NCBI GenBank assembly: GCA_016930375.1
Contig: JAFGGU010000021.1
Location: forward strand, 1-64,000
Source: Bacteroidales bacterium
GTDB taxonomy: Bacteria; Bacteroidota; Bacteroidia; Bacteroidales; UBA10428
Direction: 5' to 3'
Length of the DNA stretch: 64,000 nt
Part shown: positions 35,844 through 44,794 of the stretch, one piece after another
How the letters are laid out: each line of letters opens with the position of its first letter
Position numbering within the stretch: position 1 is the first letter of the stretch
Notes under the pieces: model-generated
Seen by the model: the letters and a program-made list of their open reading frames with translations, nothing else
The model's database searches: none
Told to the model about the DNA's origin: nothing
Program-made: the position numbers and the translations under genes

Positions 35844-36661
35844 GGCTGCTTCTCCCTTATCCACTCGATCCATTGTCCGAAACCCTCTCCTGTTTTTGCA
35901 GAGAGTTGCAGGAACTGAAGCGAAGGATTAATTTTTTGGGCGTACCGGATAAACTTGTCTGTTTGAAAATCAACATACGGAAGCAGGTCAGTTTTATTGA
36001 TCAGGCAAAGATGAGCGCTCTGAAACATGTTGGGGTATTTCAGGGGTTTGTCCTCTCCTTCGGTAACGCTCATTATTACAACCCTGTATTGTTCACCGAG
36101 GTCGAACAGTGCGGGGCAGACCAGGTTTCCGACGTTTTCGATGAGCAGTAGCGAATCATTATCAGGATTCAGGGTTCTGACTGCTTTGCTGATCATTTCC
36201 GCATCGAGATGACAACCGTTTCCGGTGTTTATTTGAATGACAGGAGCCCCTGCAGCATGGATCCGGTCAGCATCCAGGGTGGTCTGCTGATCACCTTCGA
36301 CAACATAAACACGCTGTCCGGGCAGGTTTGCAAGAGTTAGTTCCAGGACGGTGGTTTTACCCGAACCGGGAGAACTTACCAGGTTCAGCGCCAGGATATT
36401 TTTGGCTTCAAAATAGCCCTTGTTGCGCTGGGCAAGAAGGTTGTTTTTCTGCAGAACATCGGTTTCAATAAGGATCCGGTTTCCGGTAAAGGTATGTTCA
36501 TGGGTATGCTGATGCCCGTGCGGATGTTCATGATGGTGTTCATGTGGATGCTCATGAGTATGAGAATCAGAATGAGTATGTTCATGCTTGTGATCACTTT
36601 CAGCCGGATTGATCAATGAATATCCGGTACCTTCCCCGCCGCATCCGCAATGGTCGCACAT
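35840..36661 (-). CDS. hypB: hydrogenase nickel incorporation GTPase HypB
   Basis: A 273-residue GTPase that delivers nickel to [NiFe]-hydrogenases with HypA. The N-terminus has a metal-binding CDHCGCGG and a long His-rich run (about 17 His in residues 22-55) likely to store nickel or other metals. The GTPase part has the P-loop SSPGSGKTT, EGDQQTTLDADRI, the metal-site segment GCHLDAE, ENVGNLVCPALFDLGE and NKTDLL. It follows hypA on the same strand. Its stop codon lies in a palindromic repeat. No [NiFe] structural genes are in the window. Confidence 0.94.
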   Translation of the reverse strand: MCDHCGCGGEGTGYSLINPAESDHKHEHTHSDSHTHEHPHEHHHEHPHGHQHTHEHTFTGNRILIETDVLQKNNLLAQRNKGYFEAKNILALNLVSSPGSGKTTVLELTLANLPGQRVYVVEGDQQTTLDADRIHAAGAPVIQINTGNGCHLDAEMISKAVRTLNPDNDSLLLIENVGNLVCPALFDLGEQYRVVIMSVTEGEDKPLKYPNMFQSAHLCLINKTDLLPYVDFQTDKFIRYAQKINPSLQFLQLSAKTGEGFGQWIEWIREKQP

Positions 36662-36725
36662 GTTGTTTTAATTGAGATTAATAATATATAAAGGTAGCAT
36701 AAATAGGTAAACTGAAAGAAAATAT

Positions 36726-37073
36726 TTATTTGTACTTCACCTCGATTGCCACTACCCTCAGCTCCTTTCCTGAAATTATCTCCGGGTTGATATCCCCGCA
36801 AGCTGGGCAGGGATCAAAAAGTTCATCCGGATGAAAAGTTTTTTGGCAGTTTCGGCATCTGACCACCAGGGGTATCTCTTTCAGAACCAGTGAAGCCCCC
36901 TCAAGCAGCGTACCCCTGCCGGCTGCTTCCCAGGCGAATTCCATGGCATCCCTTACAACTCCTGCGGATTGACCTACCTCCACCTCCACTGAACTGATTT
37001 GTCCGGCTCCATTATTCCTGGCCGTTTCCAGCGCGATTTCCGCAATGCTTTGCACTATTGAGAATTCATGCAT
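36726..37073 (-). CDS. hypA: hydrogenase maturation nickel metallochaperone HypA
   Basis: About 115 residues. The true start MHEFSIVQSIAEIALE carries the conserved MHE nickel-binding N-terminus; an upstream in-frame extension is not coding. The zinc site is CRNCQKTF plus CPACGD. The core EVEVGQSAGVV and FAWEAAGRGTLLEGASL matches the family. It hands nickel to the [NiFe]-hydrogenase precursor in cooperation with HypB. It sits 22 bases downstream of hypE. Confidence 0.93.
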   Translation of the reverse strand: MHEFSIVQSIAEIALETARNNGAGQISSVEVEVGQSAGVVRDAMEFAWEAAGRGTLLEGASLVLKEIPLVVRCRNCQKTFHPDELFDPCPACGDINPEIISGKELRVVAIEVKYK

Positions 37074-37095
37074 AATACTGTAATATTCAGATGGA

Positions 37096-38109
37096 TCAAC
37101 AGATTCTTGGCAATTGCTCTCCGGCCAGCTTATCAATAATCCTGGTACCCCCAATGACAGAATTCATAAGCACCTTTCCGGGATTTTCACGGGTGACCTC
37201 GCCGATTATCCTTGCATCCCTTCCTATTTCATACCGCTGCATCATCTTTAACGCCAGATCGGCGGATTCCGGAGCAACTATCATCAATACCTTGCCTTCG
37301 TTGGCCAGGAACAGTGGATTGAAACCATACACTTCACATAAACCGGTCACCTGCTCGCGCACTGGTATGACCTGCTCATCGATCAGCACACCATGTTTCA
37401 GGGATGCCGCGACTTCGGCCAGGATGGTTGCCAGACCTCCCCGGGTGATATCTCGCATGAAACGGATTTCCACCCCAGCTTCCAGCAAGGAACGTATCAT
37501 TGGGTTGAGCGAGGTTACATCTGAAATTACGGGTTCTTCAAAGTTCAGCTTTTCACGGGCGGATAAAATGGCAATTTCATGATCTCCGAGATATCCGTTG
37601 ACCAGGATCCGATCATCGGGTTTAATGAGACTGCCTCTCGAAATGCTGGCAAATCGCTTCTCAATGATACCGATCCCGGTGGTATTGATGAATATCTTAT
37701 CACATTGTCCTTTTTTCACTACTTTGGTATCACCGGTTATGATCTGTACCCCGGTTTTTAAGGCTTCCTCTGCCATCGATTTTACAATCCGCTCAAGGTC
37801 CGCCAGTGGAAATCCTTCTTCGATTATGAAACCTGAGCTTAAATACAAAGGCCTGGCGCCTGAAACGGATAAATCATTGACCGTTCCGCAAACAGCCAGT
37901 TTACCGATATCCCCGCCGGGGAAGAAAATCGGGTCAACCACAAAGGAGTCCGTGGTAAAGGCCAGGGTGGTGTCACCTATTTGAGTAACTGCAGAATCGG
38001 TAAGCACATCGAGGATCGGATTGTTGAAATATTTCACAAACAATTCCCGGATAAGATCTCCCGTCATGAGCCCCCCGCTCCCGTGTCCCAGAAGTATGGT
38101 CTTGTTCAT
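37096..38109 (-). CDS. hypE: hydrogenase expression/formation protein HypE
   Basis: About 337 residues from MNKTILLGHGSGGLMTGDLI. HypE dehydrates a carbamoylated C-terminal Cys to thiocyanate, supplying the cyanide ligands of the [NiFe] site. The PurM-like nucleotide fold shows GGDIGKLAVCGTVNDLSVSGA and ITGDTKVVKKGQ. The protein ends LPRIC, the conserved terminal Cys that carries the group. An upstream ATG at 38151 would add 14 residues, but the TATATTTGC promoter box lies just ahead of the chosen start. It heads the long run of hydrogen-related genes. Confidence 0.94.
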   Translation of the reverse strand: MNKTILLGHGSGGLMTGDLIRELFVKYFNNPILDVLTDSAVTQIGDTTLAFTTDSFVVDPIFFPGGDIGKLAVCGTVNDLSVSGARPLYLSSGFIIEEGFPLADLERIVKSMAEEALKTGVQIITGDTKVVKKGQCDKIFINTTGIGIIEKRFASISRGSLIKPDDRILVNGYLGDHEIAILSAREKLNFEEPVISDVTSLNPMIRSLLEAGVEIRFMRDITRGGLATILAEVAASLKHGVLIDEQVIPVREQVTGLCEVYGFNPLFLANEGKVLMIVAPESADLALKMMQRYEIGRDARIIGEVTRENPGKVLMNSVIGGTRIIDKLAGEQLPRIC

Positions 38110-38121
38110 ACGCAAAATTTT

Positions 38122-38130
38122 GCAAATATA
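38122..38130 (-). promoter_or_regulatory. -7 box (TATATTTGC) at the head of the hyp-hyd gene run
   Basis: TATATTTGC on the minus strand is an exact TAnnTTTGC box 12 bases ahead of the hypE ATG, implying a very short leader. A TTG at 38156-38154 is about 23 bases further up, slightly too far for an ideal -33. The same short region drives the divergent dcp gene. Confidence 0.5.
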
Positions 38131-38160
38131 GCCAAAGCTGGCTGATATCATTTCAACATA

Positions 38161-40242
38161 TTGTTAATGTCATTGTTATTCTTATTTTCGTGCTCACAAA
38201 ACAGAGATAAACATGATAATCCGCTTATGATTGATTTTAGTACCCCTTTGCAAACGGTGCCCTTTGATAAAATTACCCCGGGGCATTATAAGCCGGCTTT
38301 TGAAGCAGTCATTCAGGAGGCCCGGACCGGACTGGAAAAAATTGCCGGTGCTACCGGGAAAGCTACTTTCTCCAATACCATCGAAGCTCTTGAATTCCTG
38401 AATTACAATTTGAAACGCCTGGAGCAGGTATTTTTTAATATCAATTCTGCTGAAACGAATAATACCATACAGCAAATTGCCCAGGAAATATCGCCCTGGC
38501 TCACTGCCTATTTCAATGATATCACGCTGGATGAAAGGCTCTTTAAACGGGTAAAACAGGTATATGATGCGAAGGAAACATACCAGCTTGATACAGAACA
38601 GCTGAAACTGCTCGAAGATACGTACAAAAGTTTCGTTCGCAGCGGAGCCAACCTGAGCCCTGAAGCCAAGGAAGAATACCGGAAAGTGACCACGGAACTT
38701 TCCACGCTTTCACTCAGGTTCGAGGAGAACCTGCTCGGCGAAACCAATGCTCACCAGCTTCATATCACAAGGGAACAGGATTTGGAAGGTTTGCCCGGCT
38801 ACGTGCTGGAAGCAGCAGCACTTGAGGCAAGGAACAAAAACCTGACCGGATGGCTGTTTACCCTGAAAGCACCAAGCTACCAACCTTTTATGAAATATGC
38901 GGACAACCGGAAACTTCGCGAAGAACTTTACCGATCCTATAATTCACGTTGTTTTAGGTCTAACGATAAGGACAATCGCGAGATCATCCGGAAGATCGTG
39001 AATCTTCGGCTGAGACTTGCCAATTTACTTGGTTATAAAACATATGCCGATTTTGTGCTCGAGGAAAGAATGGCCCGGTCACCCTCCAGGGTGAATGACT
39101 TCCTGGAAAACCTGCTTAAGCAGGCCAAACCAGCAGCCATCAGGGAGCTTCAGGAAGTGCAGGCCTTTGCCCGTAAACTGGGAGCGGATTATGAAATTCA
39201 GCGGTGGGACTGGGCCTATTTTGCCGAGAAACTGAAGAATGAAAAGTTCTCTTTTACCGATGAAATGACGAAACCCTATTTTAGGCTGGAGAAAGTGGAG
39301 GAAGGTATTTTCGGACTTGCGGGCAGGTTATACGGGATTACTTTTCAGGCTGATTCTTCTTTCCCGGTATATCATCCCGATGTGAAAACCTGCAGGGTTT
39401 TTGATCAGGATGGCTCTCTGCTGGCGTTGCTGTATCTGGACTACTTTCCGCGTGAGAGCAAACAGGGCGGTGCCTGGATGACCAATTACCTGGAACAGTA
39501 CAAGATGAACGGGAACGATATCAGACCCCATGTATCGCTGGTTATGAATTTCACCAAACCCACTGAATCTAAACCTTCCCTGCTGACATATGATGAGGTC
39601 AGAACTTTTCTCCATGAATTCGGACATGCATTACACAGCATTTTCAGCAACTGCAATTACATGAGCCTGTCGGGTACAAATGTATACCGTGATTTTGTTG
39701 AATTGCCTTCCCAAATCATGGAAAACTGGGCTGAGCAAAAAGAATGGCTCGATATCATTGCCATACATTACGAGACAGGCGAAAAAATTCCGGACAGTCT
39801 TCTGGAAAACATGCTGAAAAGCCGAAATTTCAACAGTGGTTTTGCCTTTGTCAGGCAACTCAGCTTTGGCCTGAATGATATGGCATGGCATACCCTGAGT
39901 GACTCTACGGACCGGTCAATTAGAGAGATTGAGCAGGAAGCCATGGCACCCACAGAACTTTTTCCGCCGGTAGACGGCTGCAGTGTCAGTGCAGGTTTTG
40001 CCCATATCTTCAGCGGCGGTTATGCCTCCGGTTACTATGGCTATAAATGGGCTGAGGTGCTGGATGCGGATGCCTTCTCCCTGTTTATGGATCGCGGTTT
40101 ATTTGACAAGGCAACTGCGCAGTCATTCCGGGATAACATCCTGTCACGCGGTGGTACTGAAAATCCTATGGAGCTTTACCGGAGGTTCCGGGGACAAGAA
40201 GCCTCGGTGGATGCCTTGCTGGTGAGAAGCGGATTGAAGTAG
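38161..40242 (+). CDS. dcp: M3 family peptidase, dipeptidyl carboxypeptidase-like lipoprotein
   Basis: A 693-residue zinc peptidase of the M3A family. The site HEFGHALHSIFSNCNYM (about 485) is followed by a FVELPSQIMENW helix with the third Glu ligand, and downstream HIFSGGYASGYYGYKWAEVLDADAF is strongly family-like. It removes dipeptides or cuts short peptides, here as a lipoprotein (lipobox LFSC). The signal is oddly short: TTG start gives ten residues before the Cys, and the ATG at 38167 only eight. A lost upstream start or frameshift near the 5' end is possible, because an in-frame stop lies at 38143. Confidence 0.9.
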   Translation: MLMSLLFLFSCSQNRDKHDNPLMIDFSTPLQTVPFDKITPGHYKPAFEAVIQEARTGLEKIAGATGKATFSNTIEALEFLNYNLKRLEQVFFNINSAETNNTIQQIAQEISPWLTAYFNDITLDERLFKRVKQVYDAKETYQLDTEQLKLLEDTYKSFVRSGANLSPEAKEEYRKVTTELSTLSLRFEENLLGETNAHQLHITREQDLEGLPGYVLEAAALEARNKNLTGWLFTLKAPSYQPFMKYADNRKLREELYRSYNSRCFRSNDKDNREIIRKIVNLRLRLANLLGYKTYADFVLEERMARSPSRVNDFLENLLKQAKPAAIRELQEVQAFARKLGADYEIQRWDWAYFAEKLKNEKFSFTDEMTKPYFRLEKVEEGIFGLAGRLYGITFQADSSFPVYHPDVKTCRVFDQDGSLLALLYLDYFPRESKQGGAWMTNYLEQYKMNGNDIRPHVSLVMNFTKPTESKPSLLTYDEVRTFLHEFGHALHSIFSNCNYMSLSGTNVYRDFVELPSQIMENWAEQKEWLDIIAIHYETGEKIPDSLLENMLKSRNFNSGFAFVRQLSFGLNDMAWHTLSDSTDRSIREIEQEAMAPTELFPPVDGCSVSAGFAHIFSGGYASGYYGYKWAEVLDADAFSLFMDRGLFDKATAQSFRDNILSRGGTENPMELYRRFRGQEASVDALLVRSGLK

Positions 40243-40244
40243 TG

Positions 40245-40264
40245 ATTACTCATTACTCATTACT
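40245..40264. repeat. AGTAATGAGTAATGAG repeat, single arm at the dcp/symporter junction
   Basis: On the minus strand AGTAATGAGTAATGAGTAAT encodes the last residues (MSNE) and TAA stop of the symporter. It begins three bases after the dcp stop. It matches the arms of the 15705-15799 inverted repeat. Confidence 0.85.
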
Positions 40265-41769
40265 TCTTTTCTTCTCGTAAAATACAATCCCAAAAAAACA
40301 AGCAACCCGTTAATAATCAACAATTCAAATCCAAACTTATAGCCCCATAACCATTGTTCGGAGTATCGGTCTAAAAAATAGCAAAACAGGGGTGAGGCAA
40401 ATGAGATGTAAGGTGCTGCCGTATCCCTGATATGATATTTCGTAAGTATACCGAAGGAAAACATCCCCAGCAGCGGTCCATATGTGTACCCGGCTATTTT
40501 GAAGAGGGCATTGATGACACTTTCATTGTTCAGCACCTTAAATAATACAATGGCCACAAAAAACAACAAGGCAAATCCGATGTGCACCAAATTGCGTGTG
40601 CCCATCCTTTGATTGTCTTCTTTAAAGCCCAGAAAATCAATACAGAAGGATGTTGTGAGTGCTGTTAAAGCCGAATCAGAACTGGCATAGGCAGCAGCCA
40701 GCAAACCCATAATGAAAACGAAACCCACAGCCGGGGGCAGGTAATTGAAAACGAGGAAAGGAAAAAGCTCATCCGTTTTACTGCATTGCATGCCTTCAGC
40801 ACCGGGATATTTCAGACCAATCGGACAATTCTGAAGCAGTTCAGGATTGTTGAAATTTTCAGCTATAATTCCTTTTGAATTGGCATATATATAAAGCAAG
40901 GCCCCGAGCGAAAGAAACAGTATATTGACGACAATCAGCAAAGTACTCATCCAGTACATGTTTTTTTTCGCCTCATGGATATTCTTGCAACTCAGGTTCT
41001 TTTGCATCATATCCTGGTCCAGTCCGGTCATTACGATACAGATAAACATGCCACTCAGAAAATGCTTGAAGAAATTATTGCCCGGTTTCCAGTCCCAGAC
41101 AAATATTTCAGAATAGCGGCTTGAGCCTATACGGTTGATCAATCCGGCCAGATCGAGATTAAGCTCCTTGGAGATCAATACAATGGAAAGTACAGCACCA
41201 AGAATGAGAAAGGTGGTCTGAAAAGTGTCTGTATACACGATGGTTTTTATCCCGCCTTTAAACGAATACACATAAATAAGGCCGATGGTTATCAGCACGG
41301 TAAGCCAAAACGGCACACCCATTTTCGACAGAATAAAACCATCAATCACCAGGGCTACCAGGTATAAACGAAAAGAGGAGCCAATCACGCGTGAAAGCAG
41401 AAAGAAAAATGCACCGGTCTTATAACTGTGTAAGCCCAGTCGCTGATTCAAATAGACGTAAATGGAAGACAGATTCATCCGGTAATACAATGGCAAAAGC
41501 ACATTGGCAATGACCATGTATCCCGCAAAATATCCGAATACAAGCTGAAGATAAGAAAAGGCGCTGGCTCCTACTTCTCCGGGAACGGAAATAAATGTGA
41601 CCCCCGAGATCGATGCGCCGATCATTCCGAAAGCCACGAGGAACCAGGGTGATTTTCGGTTCCCGACAAAGAACGATGCGTTATCGGCGCCACGGCTGGT
41701 GATGAGGGAAATAAGAATAAGCAGGGAGAAATAGACAACGACGATGATGAGCAGTATCCACGGATTCAT
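40246..41769 (-). CDS. sodium:solute symporter family (SSS) transporter
   Basis: A 507-residue membrane protein with about 13 helices. SSS landmarks are VAFGMIGASISGVTFISVPG, FGYFAGYMVIANVLLPLYYRMNLSSIYVYLNQRLG, GGIKTIVYTDTFQTTFLILGAVLS and MGLLAAAYASSDSALTALTTSF; the Ala-Ser-Ser-Asp-Ser run includes the Na2-site serines. The substrate (sugar, acid or amine) cannot be told. The C-terminal residues are encoded by a dispersed repeat shared with the Ldh-like gene. Confidence 0.9.
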   Translation of the reverse strand: MNPWILLIIVVVYFSLLILISLITSRGADNASFFVGNRKSPWFLVAFGMIGASISGVTFISVPGEVGASAFSYLQLVFGYFAGYMVIANVLLPLYYRMNLSSIYVYLNQRLGLHSYKTGAFFFLLSRVIGSSFRLYLVALVIDGFILSKMGVPFWLTVLITIGLIYVYSFKGGIKTIVYTDTFQTTFLILGAVLSIVLISKELNLDLAGLINRIGSSRYSEIFVWDWKPGNNFFKHFLSGMFICIVMTGLDQDMMQKNLSCKNIHEAKKNMYWMSTLLIVVNILFLSLGALLYIYANSKGIIAENFNNPELLQNCPIGLKYPGAEGMQCSKTDELFPFLVFNYLPPAVGFVFIMGLLAAAYASSDSALTALTTSFCIDFLGFKEDNQRMGTRNLVHIGFALLFFVAIVLFKVLNNESVINALFKIAGYTYGPLLGMFSFGILTKYHIRDTAAPYISFASPLFCYFLDRYSEQWLWGYKFGFELLIINGLLVFLGLYFTRRKEVMSNE

Positions 41770-41848
41770 GGTGTGAAAATTGGTGACCTTTTGTTTGCAA
41801 GAATACTAAAAACATTCAAACCGTAAAACAGTTGAGGCAATAAAAGCG

Positions 41849-41857
41849 TATTTTTGC
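41849..41857 (+). promoter_or_regulatory. -7 box of recR (TATTTTTGC)
   Basis: TATTTTTGC fits TAnnTTTGC, about 43 bases ahead of the recR ATG. A TTG at 41832-41834 is only 14 bases upstream, closer than ideal. Confidence 0.45.
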
Positions 41858-41899
41858 AGCATTGATTATGGTTTGATCTATTTATTATGGTTTGAATCC

Positions 41900-42514
41900 A
41901 TGAATTTAAACTATCCTTCCAGGCTGCTTGAAGCAGCTGTAAATGAGTTTGCCACCCTGCCGGGAATTGGTCACAAAACTGCGCTGCGGTTGGTGTTGCA
42001 TATGCTTAGACAGGACAGCGCCGCATTGGAGACATTCGGTAATACCATCATCCGGTTAGGCACTGAACTGAGATTCTGTAAAGTTTGCAGGAATGTCTGT
42101 GATGAAGACATCTGCCCGATTTGTTCCGATAAACGACGGGACCAATCCATCATTTGTGTTGTCGAAAACATCAAGGACATCATGATCATCGAAAATACCC
42201 AGCAATACCGGGGTGTTTATCATGTCCTGGGCGGAATAATATCTCCGATGGATGGTATGGGACCCTCAGACCTGAATATCAGCAACCTTGAAGAACGGGT
42301 CAAAAAGGGAGGCATCAAAGAATTGATACTGGCCCTGAGCGCAACCATGGAGGGTGATACAACCAATTTCTATCTATACAGGAGACTATCACCCTTTAAG
42401 ATGGAATTTTCAACGCTTGCAAGAGGAGTTTCCATCGGTGATGAACTTGAATATACCGATGAGATAACCTTAGGCAGGTCAATACTGAACAGGATTCCCT
42501 TTAATGCTTCTTGA
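41900..42514 (+). CDS. recR: recombination mediator RecR
   Basis: About 204 residues from [36 protein letters not shown], the HhH opening of RecR. The zinc finger [16 protein letters not shown] and a TOPRIM domain ([40 protein letters not shown]) complete it. RecR works with RecO/RecF to load RecA on gapped DNA. Residues upstream of the chosen ATG (from a TTG) are not family-like. Its 3' end overlaps the convergent ppgK by 14 bases. Confidence 0.95.
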   Translation: MNLNYPSRLLEAAVNEFATLPGIGHKTALRLVLHMLRQDSAALETFGNTIIRLGTELRFCKVCRNVCDEDICPICSDKRRDQSIICVVENIKDIMIIENTQQYRGVYHVLGGIISPMDGMGPSDLNISNLEERVKKGGIKELILALSATMEGDTTNFYLYRRLSPFKMEFSTLARGVSIGDELEYTDEITLGRSILNRIPFNAS

Positions 42515-43256
42515 TATTGACCTTGGCGGCCATAGCAGCCCCAATAATTCCGGCTTCATTCAGGAATTTGGCCGGTACAATTTTGGCTTTCAGGTTTAAC
42601 TGATCCTTAAAAAGATCCAGCTTTTTACTTGCACCACCACCCAGAATGATCATTTCGGGCCAGCATAGGAATTCTATGTGCGACAGGTACTCATTCAGCC
42701 TTTTTCCCCAGGCTTCCCAATCAAGATTCTCTTTTTTGCGGGTTGCGTCCGAAGCATAAACCTCAGCATCCATGCCTTTGAACTCAACATGACCCAATTC
42801 CGTATTCGGATACAATTTGCCTTTGATAAAGAGAGATGAACCAATTCCGGTTCCAATAGTCAGCACAACGATTGCGCCTTTGAATCCGGCTCCGGCTCCC
42901 AGTCTGACCTCAGCCAAACCTGCTGCATCCGCATCGTTGATTATCCAAACCGGCAGTTTGAGTGTATCTTTTAGAAGCTTTCTGGCATCGGTATTGATCC
43001 AGGATTTGTCGATATTTGCAGCAGTCCTGACCACCCCATTTTGCACAACGGCAGGGAAGCCGCAACCCACAGGGCCTTCCCATTTAAAATGTTTGACCAG
43101 TTCTTTAATGGCCTTTGCAACTTGTTTAGGGGAGGAAGGATCCGGCGTAGGTATTCGGTGTCTTTCATCCAGTAATTTTCCGGATTTTGTATCAACAGGC
43201 GCACCTTTGATCCCAGATCCGCCAAAATCTATTCCAAGGACTTCTTTAAAATTCAT
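42501..43256 (-). CDS. ppgK: polyphosphate glucokinase, ROK family
   Basis: About 251 residues from [18 protein letters not shown], the phosphate-binding loop of polyphosphate/ATP glucokinases. [69 protein letters not shown] and [12 protein letters not shown] match PPGK. It phosphorylates glucose using polyphosphate, possibly also ATP. A TTG 16 codons upstream is in frame but not family-like. Confidence 0.9.
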   Translation of the reverse strand: MNFKEVLGIDFGGSGIKGAPVDTKSGKLLDERHRIPTPDPSSPKQVAKAIKELVKHFKWEGPVGCGFPAVVQNGVVRTAANIDKSWINTDARKLLKDTLKLPVWIINDADAAGLAEVRLGAGAGFKGAIVVLTIGTGIGSSLFIKGKLYPNTELGHVEFKGMDAEVYASDATRKKENLDWEAWGKRLNEYLSHIEFLCWPEMIILGGGASKKLDLFKDQLNLKAKIVPAKFLNEAGIIGAAMAAKVNIKKH

Positions 43257-43476
43257 AAATTCAGTTTTACTATATGCTAACGCAAGATAGCAATAAAAAG
43301 ACAAAGTCCGATCTTTTGACGCAGATTTTGTTTATTATCGCCCCATGTAGAATTTTTTTATACAATGTTGACCGGATATTTCTTTTAAATTAATATTTTG
43401 GTGTAATTTAGAATCTGTGTTATCCCTGTCCTAGTGAACCGGGAAACTTTTGAAATCTTATTTTGATATCTACTTG

Positions 43477-44763
43477 ATGGAGAGAAGCATTAACGCACTG
43501 TTGAATAGTAACCTCAGGGTGATCATACCTGATTTCGGAGCCTTTATTATCAGGCAAAAAGAACCAAGGATTGTTGTTTTCAATGAGTTTCTTCGTTACA
43601 ATGACGGACTCCTGATAGGATATGTTGCCAAAACCGAAGGCGTAGATCTGGAAATTGCAGATCAGCTGGTAGGTGATTTTGCGACGAATATCATCAAGGT
43701 CCTGGACAATGGGAAAAGTTATAATCTGGAGGGTATTGGCCTGCTTCAAAAGGACAGCAGCGGGAAAATCATTTTCGAAAGTGAAGACAAAAGGGTGAAA
43801 CCCGATGTCATTCAGGAAATAGAGACAGAATCCACCCTGCTCATGAGTGAAGAAGAACCGCCTGCAACTGAAGAATCGCTTACAATAGATAAACCTCCTG
43901 TTATTGAAGAAAATCCTGAAAAGGAAGAAACACCCATAAGCGTTGTAGTCCCTGAAAAGGAGGAACCAAAATCAAATCCGAAACCAAAACCGAAGCCAAA
44001 ACCGAAGCCAAAACCGAAGCCAAAACCGAAGCCAAAGACGCAACCCAAGCAAAAGGCCAAGGTTAAAACGTCCCGAAAACAGGCAAGTGAGCCCGTTGAG
44101 ATTCCACATCCGGGAGAGGATCAGGCTGCGCCCGATGAAAAGTTGCCCGAACCTGTTTCAGAAGTAACCCATGAAACTGTAACACCTCCAGTGGTGCCAG
44201 TAAAGGAAACGCCGATTCAGCCGGCAGAGAAGCCTGCCGCCTTTGCTCAGCCTGTCGTGAATGAGAATCAAGACGATGAAAGGGCTCCTGATCAGGTTAA
44301 TCTGATTATCAAATGGATTGTTATCATTCTATTGGCAAATGCCGCCATCATTGCCTGGTTCATTTTTGGCGACAGTATACGTGGACTTTTCAAAACCAGG
44401 AAACCACAGATAGGCATCATGGATTCGGTTTACGAGAATTTATCCGATTCTGTGAGGGCTGCTGCCCTTGATACTACGCTCATTTTCAAGGAATCCTCAG
44501 AATTAATTGCCATCGAAAAGGATACTGCTGCCAGGGAGAATCTTCGGTATTACATTGTCGCCGGATGCTTCAGAGATGAGATCAATGCGGATGAACTGGT
44601 GAAATCACTGCAGGATCAGGGTTTTAGTGCCGAGAAGTTTGGCAAGATCGGCAATCTGTATGCCGTAAGCTTTGCATCTTTCAATGATAAGGAGATGGCG
44701 GTTAAAGAGCTTAAACGCATACGCGAAGATATTCATCCGGAAGCCTGGATGACAAGATTCTGA
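43477..44763 (+). CDS. HU-like (CCDC81-type) domain protein with Lys-Pro repeat, membrane helix and SPOR domain
   Basis: About 428 residues. The N-terminal HU/CCDC81-like domain (about 1-110) has [20 protein letters not shown] and [36 protein letters not shown] Glu/Pro-rich linker follows, with a (Lys-Pro)n stretch, then a single membrane helix ([18 protein letters not shown]). The C-terminal SPOR domain ([26 protein letters not shown]) binds denuded peptidoglycan. The topology places the HU-like part in the cytoplasm and SPOR in the periplasm, a plan that may link division sites with DNA or cytosolic partners. A TTG start nine codons earlier is possible. Confidence 0.85.
   Translation: MERSINALLNSNLRVIIPDFGAFIIRQKEPRIVVFNEFLRYNDGLLIGYVAKTEGVDLEIADQLVGDFATNIIKVLDNGKSYNLEGIGLLQKDSSGKIIFESEDKRVKPDVIQEIETESTLLMSEEEPPATEESLTIDKPPVIEENPEKEETPISVVVPEKEEPKSNPKPKPKPKPKPKPKPKPKPKTQPKQKAKVKTSRKQASEPVEIPHPGEDQAAPDEKLPEPVSEVTHETVTPPVVPVKETPIQPAEKPAAFAQPVVNENQDDERAPDQVNLIIKWIVIILLANAAIIAWFIFGDSIRGLFKTRKPQIGIMDSVYENLSDSVRAAALDTTLIFKESSELIAIEKDTAARENLRYYIVAGCFRDEINADELVKSLQDQGFSAEKFGKIGNLYAVSFASFNDKEMAVKELKRIREDIHPEAWMTRF
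43981..44038 (+). repeat. coding 12-bp tandem repeat (AAACCGAAGCCA) giving Lys-Pro run
   Basis: Four near-perfect copies of a 12-base unit alternate AAA CCG AAG CCA and encode about ten Lys-Pro dipeptides in the linker of the HU-SPOR protein. Copy-number change in 12-base steps would keep the frame. Confidence 0.85.
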
Positions 44764-44794
44764 AATAGTAATTTCCAACATAAAATTATTTGTC

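Noticed and set aside
36726-37154. Longer HypA with N-terminal extension
   Set aside because: HypA requires MHE at its N-terminus; the upstream part begins with TTG and overlaps hypE.
43812-44060. Antisense reading frame with Gly-Phe repeats
   Set aside because: It is the shadow of the Lys-Pro tandem repeat in the HU-SPOR gene.
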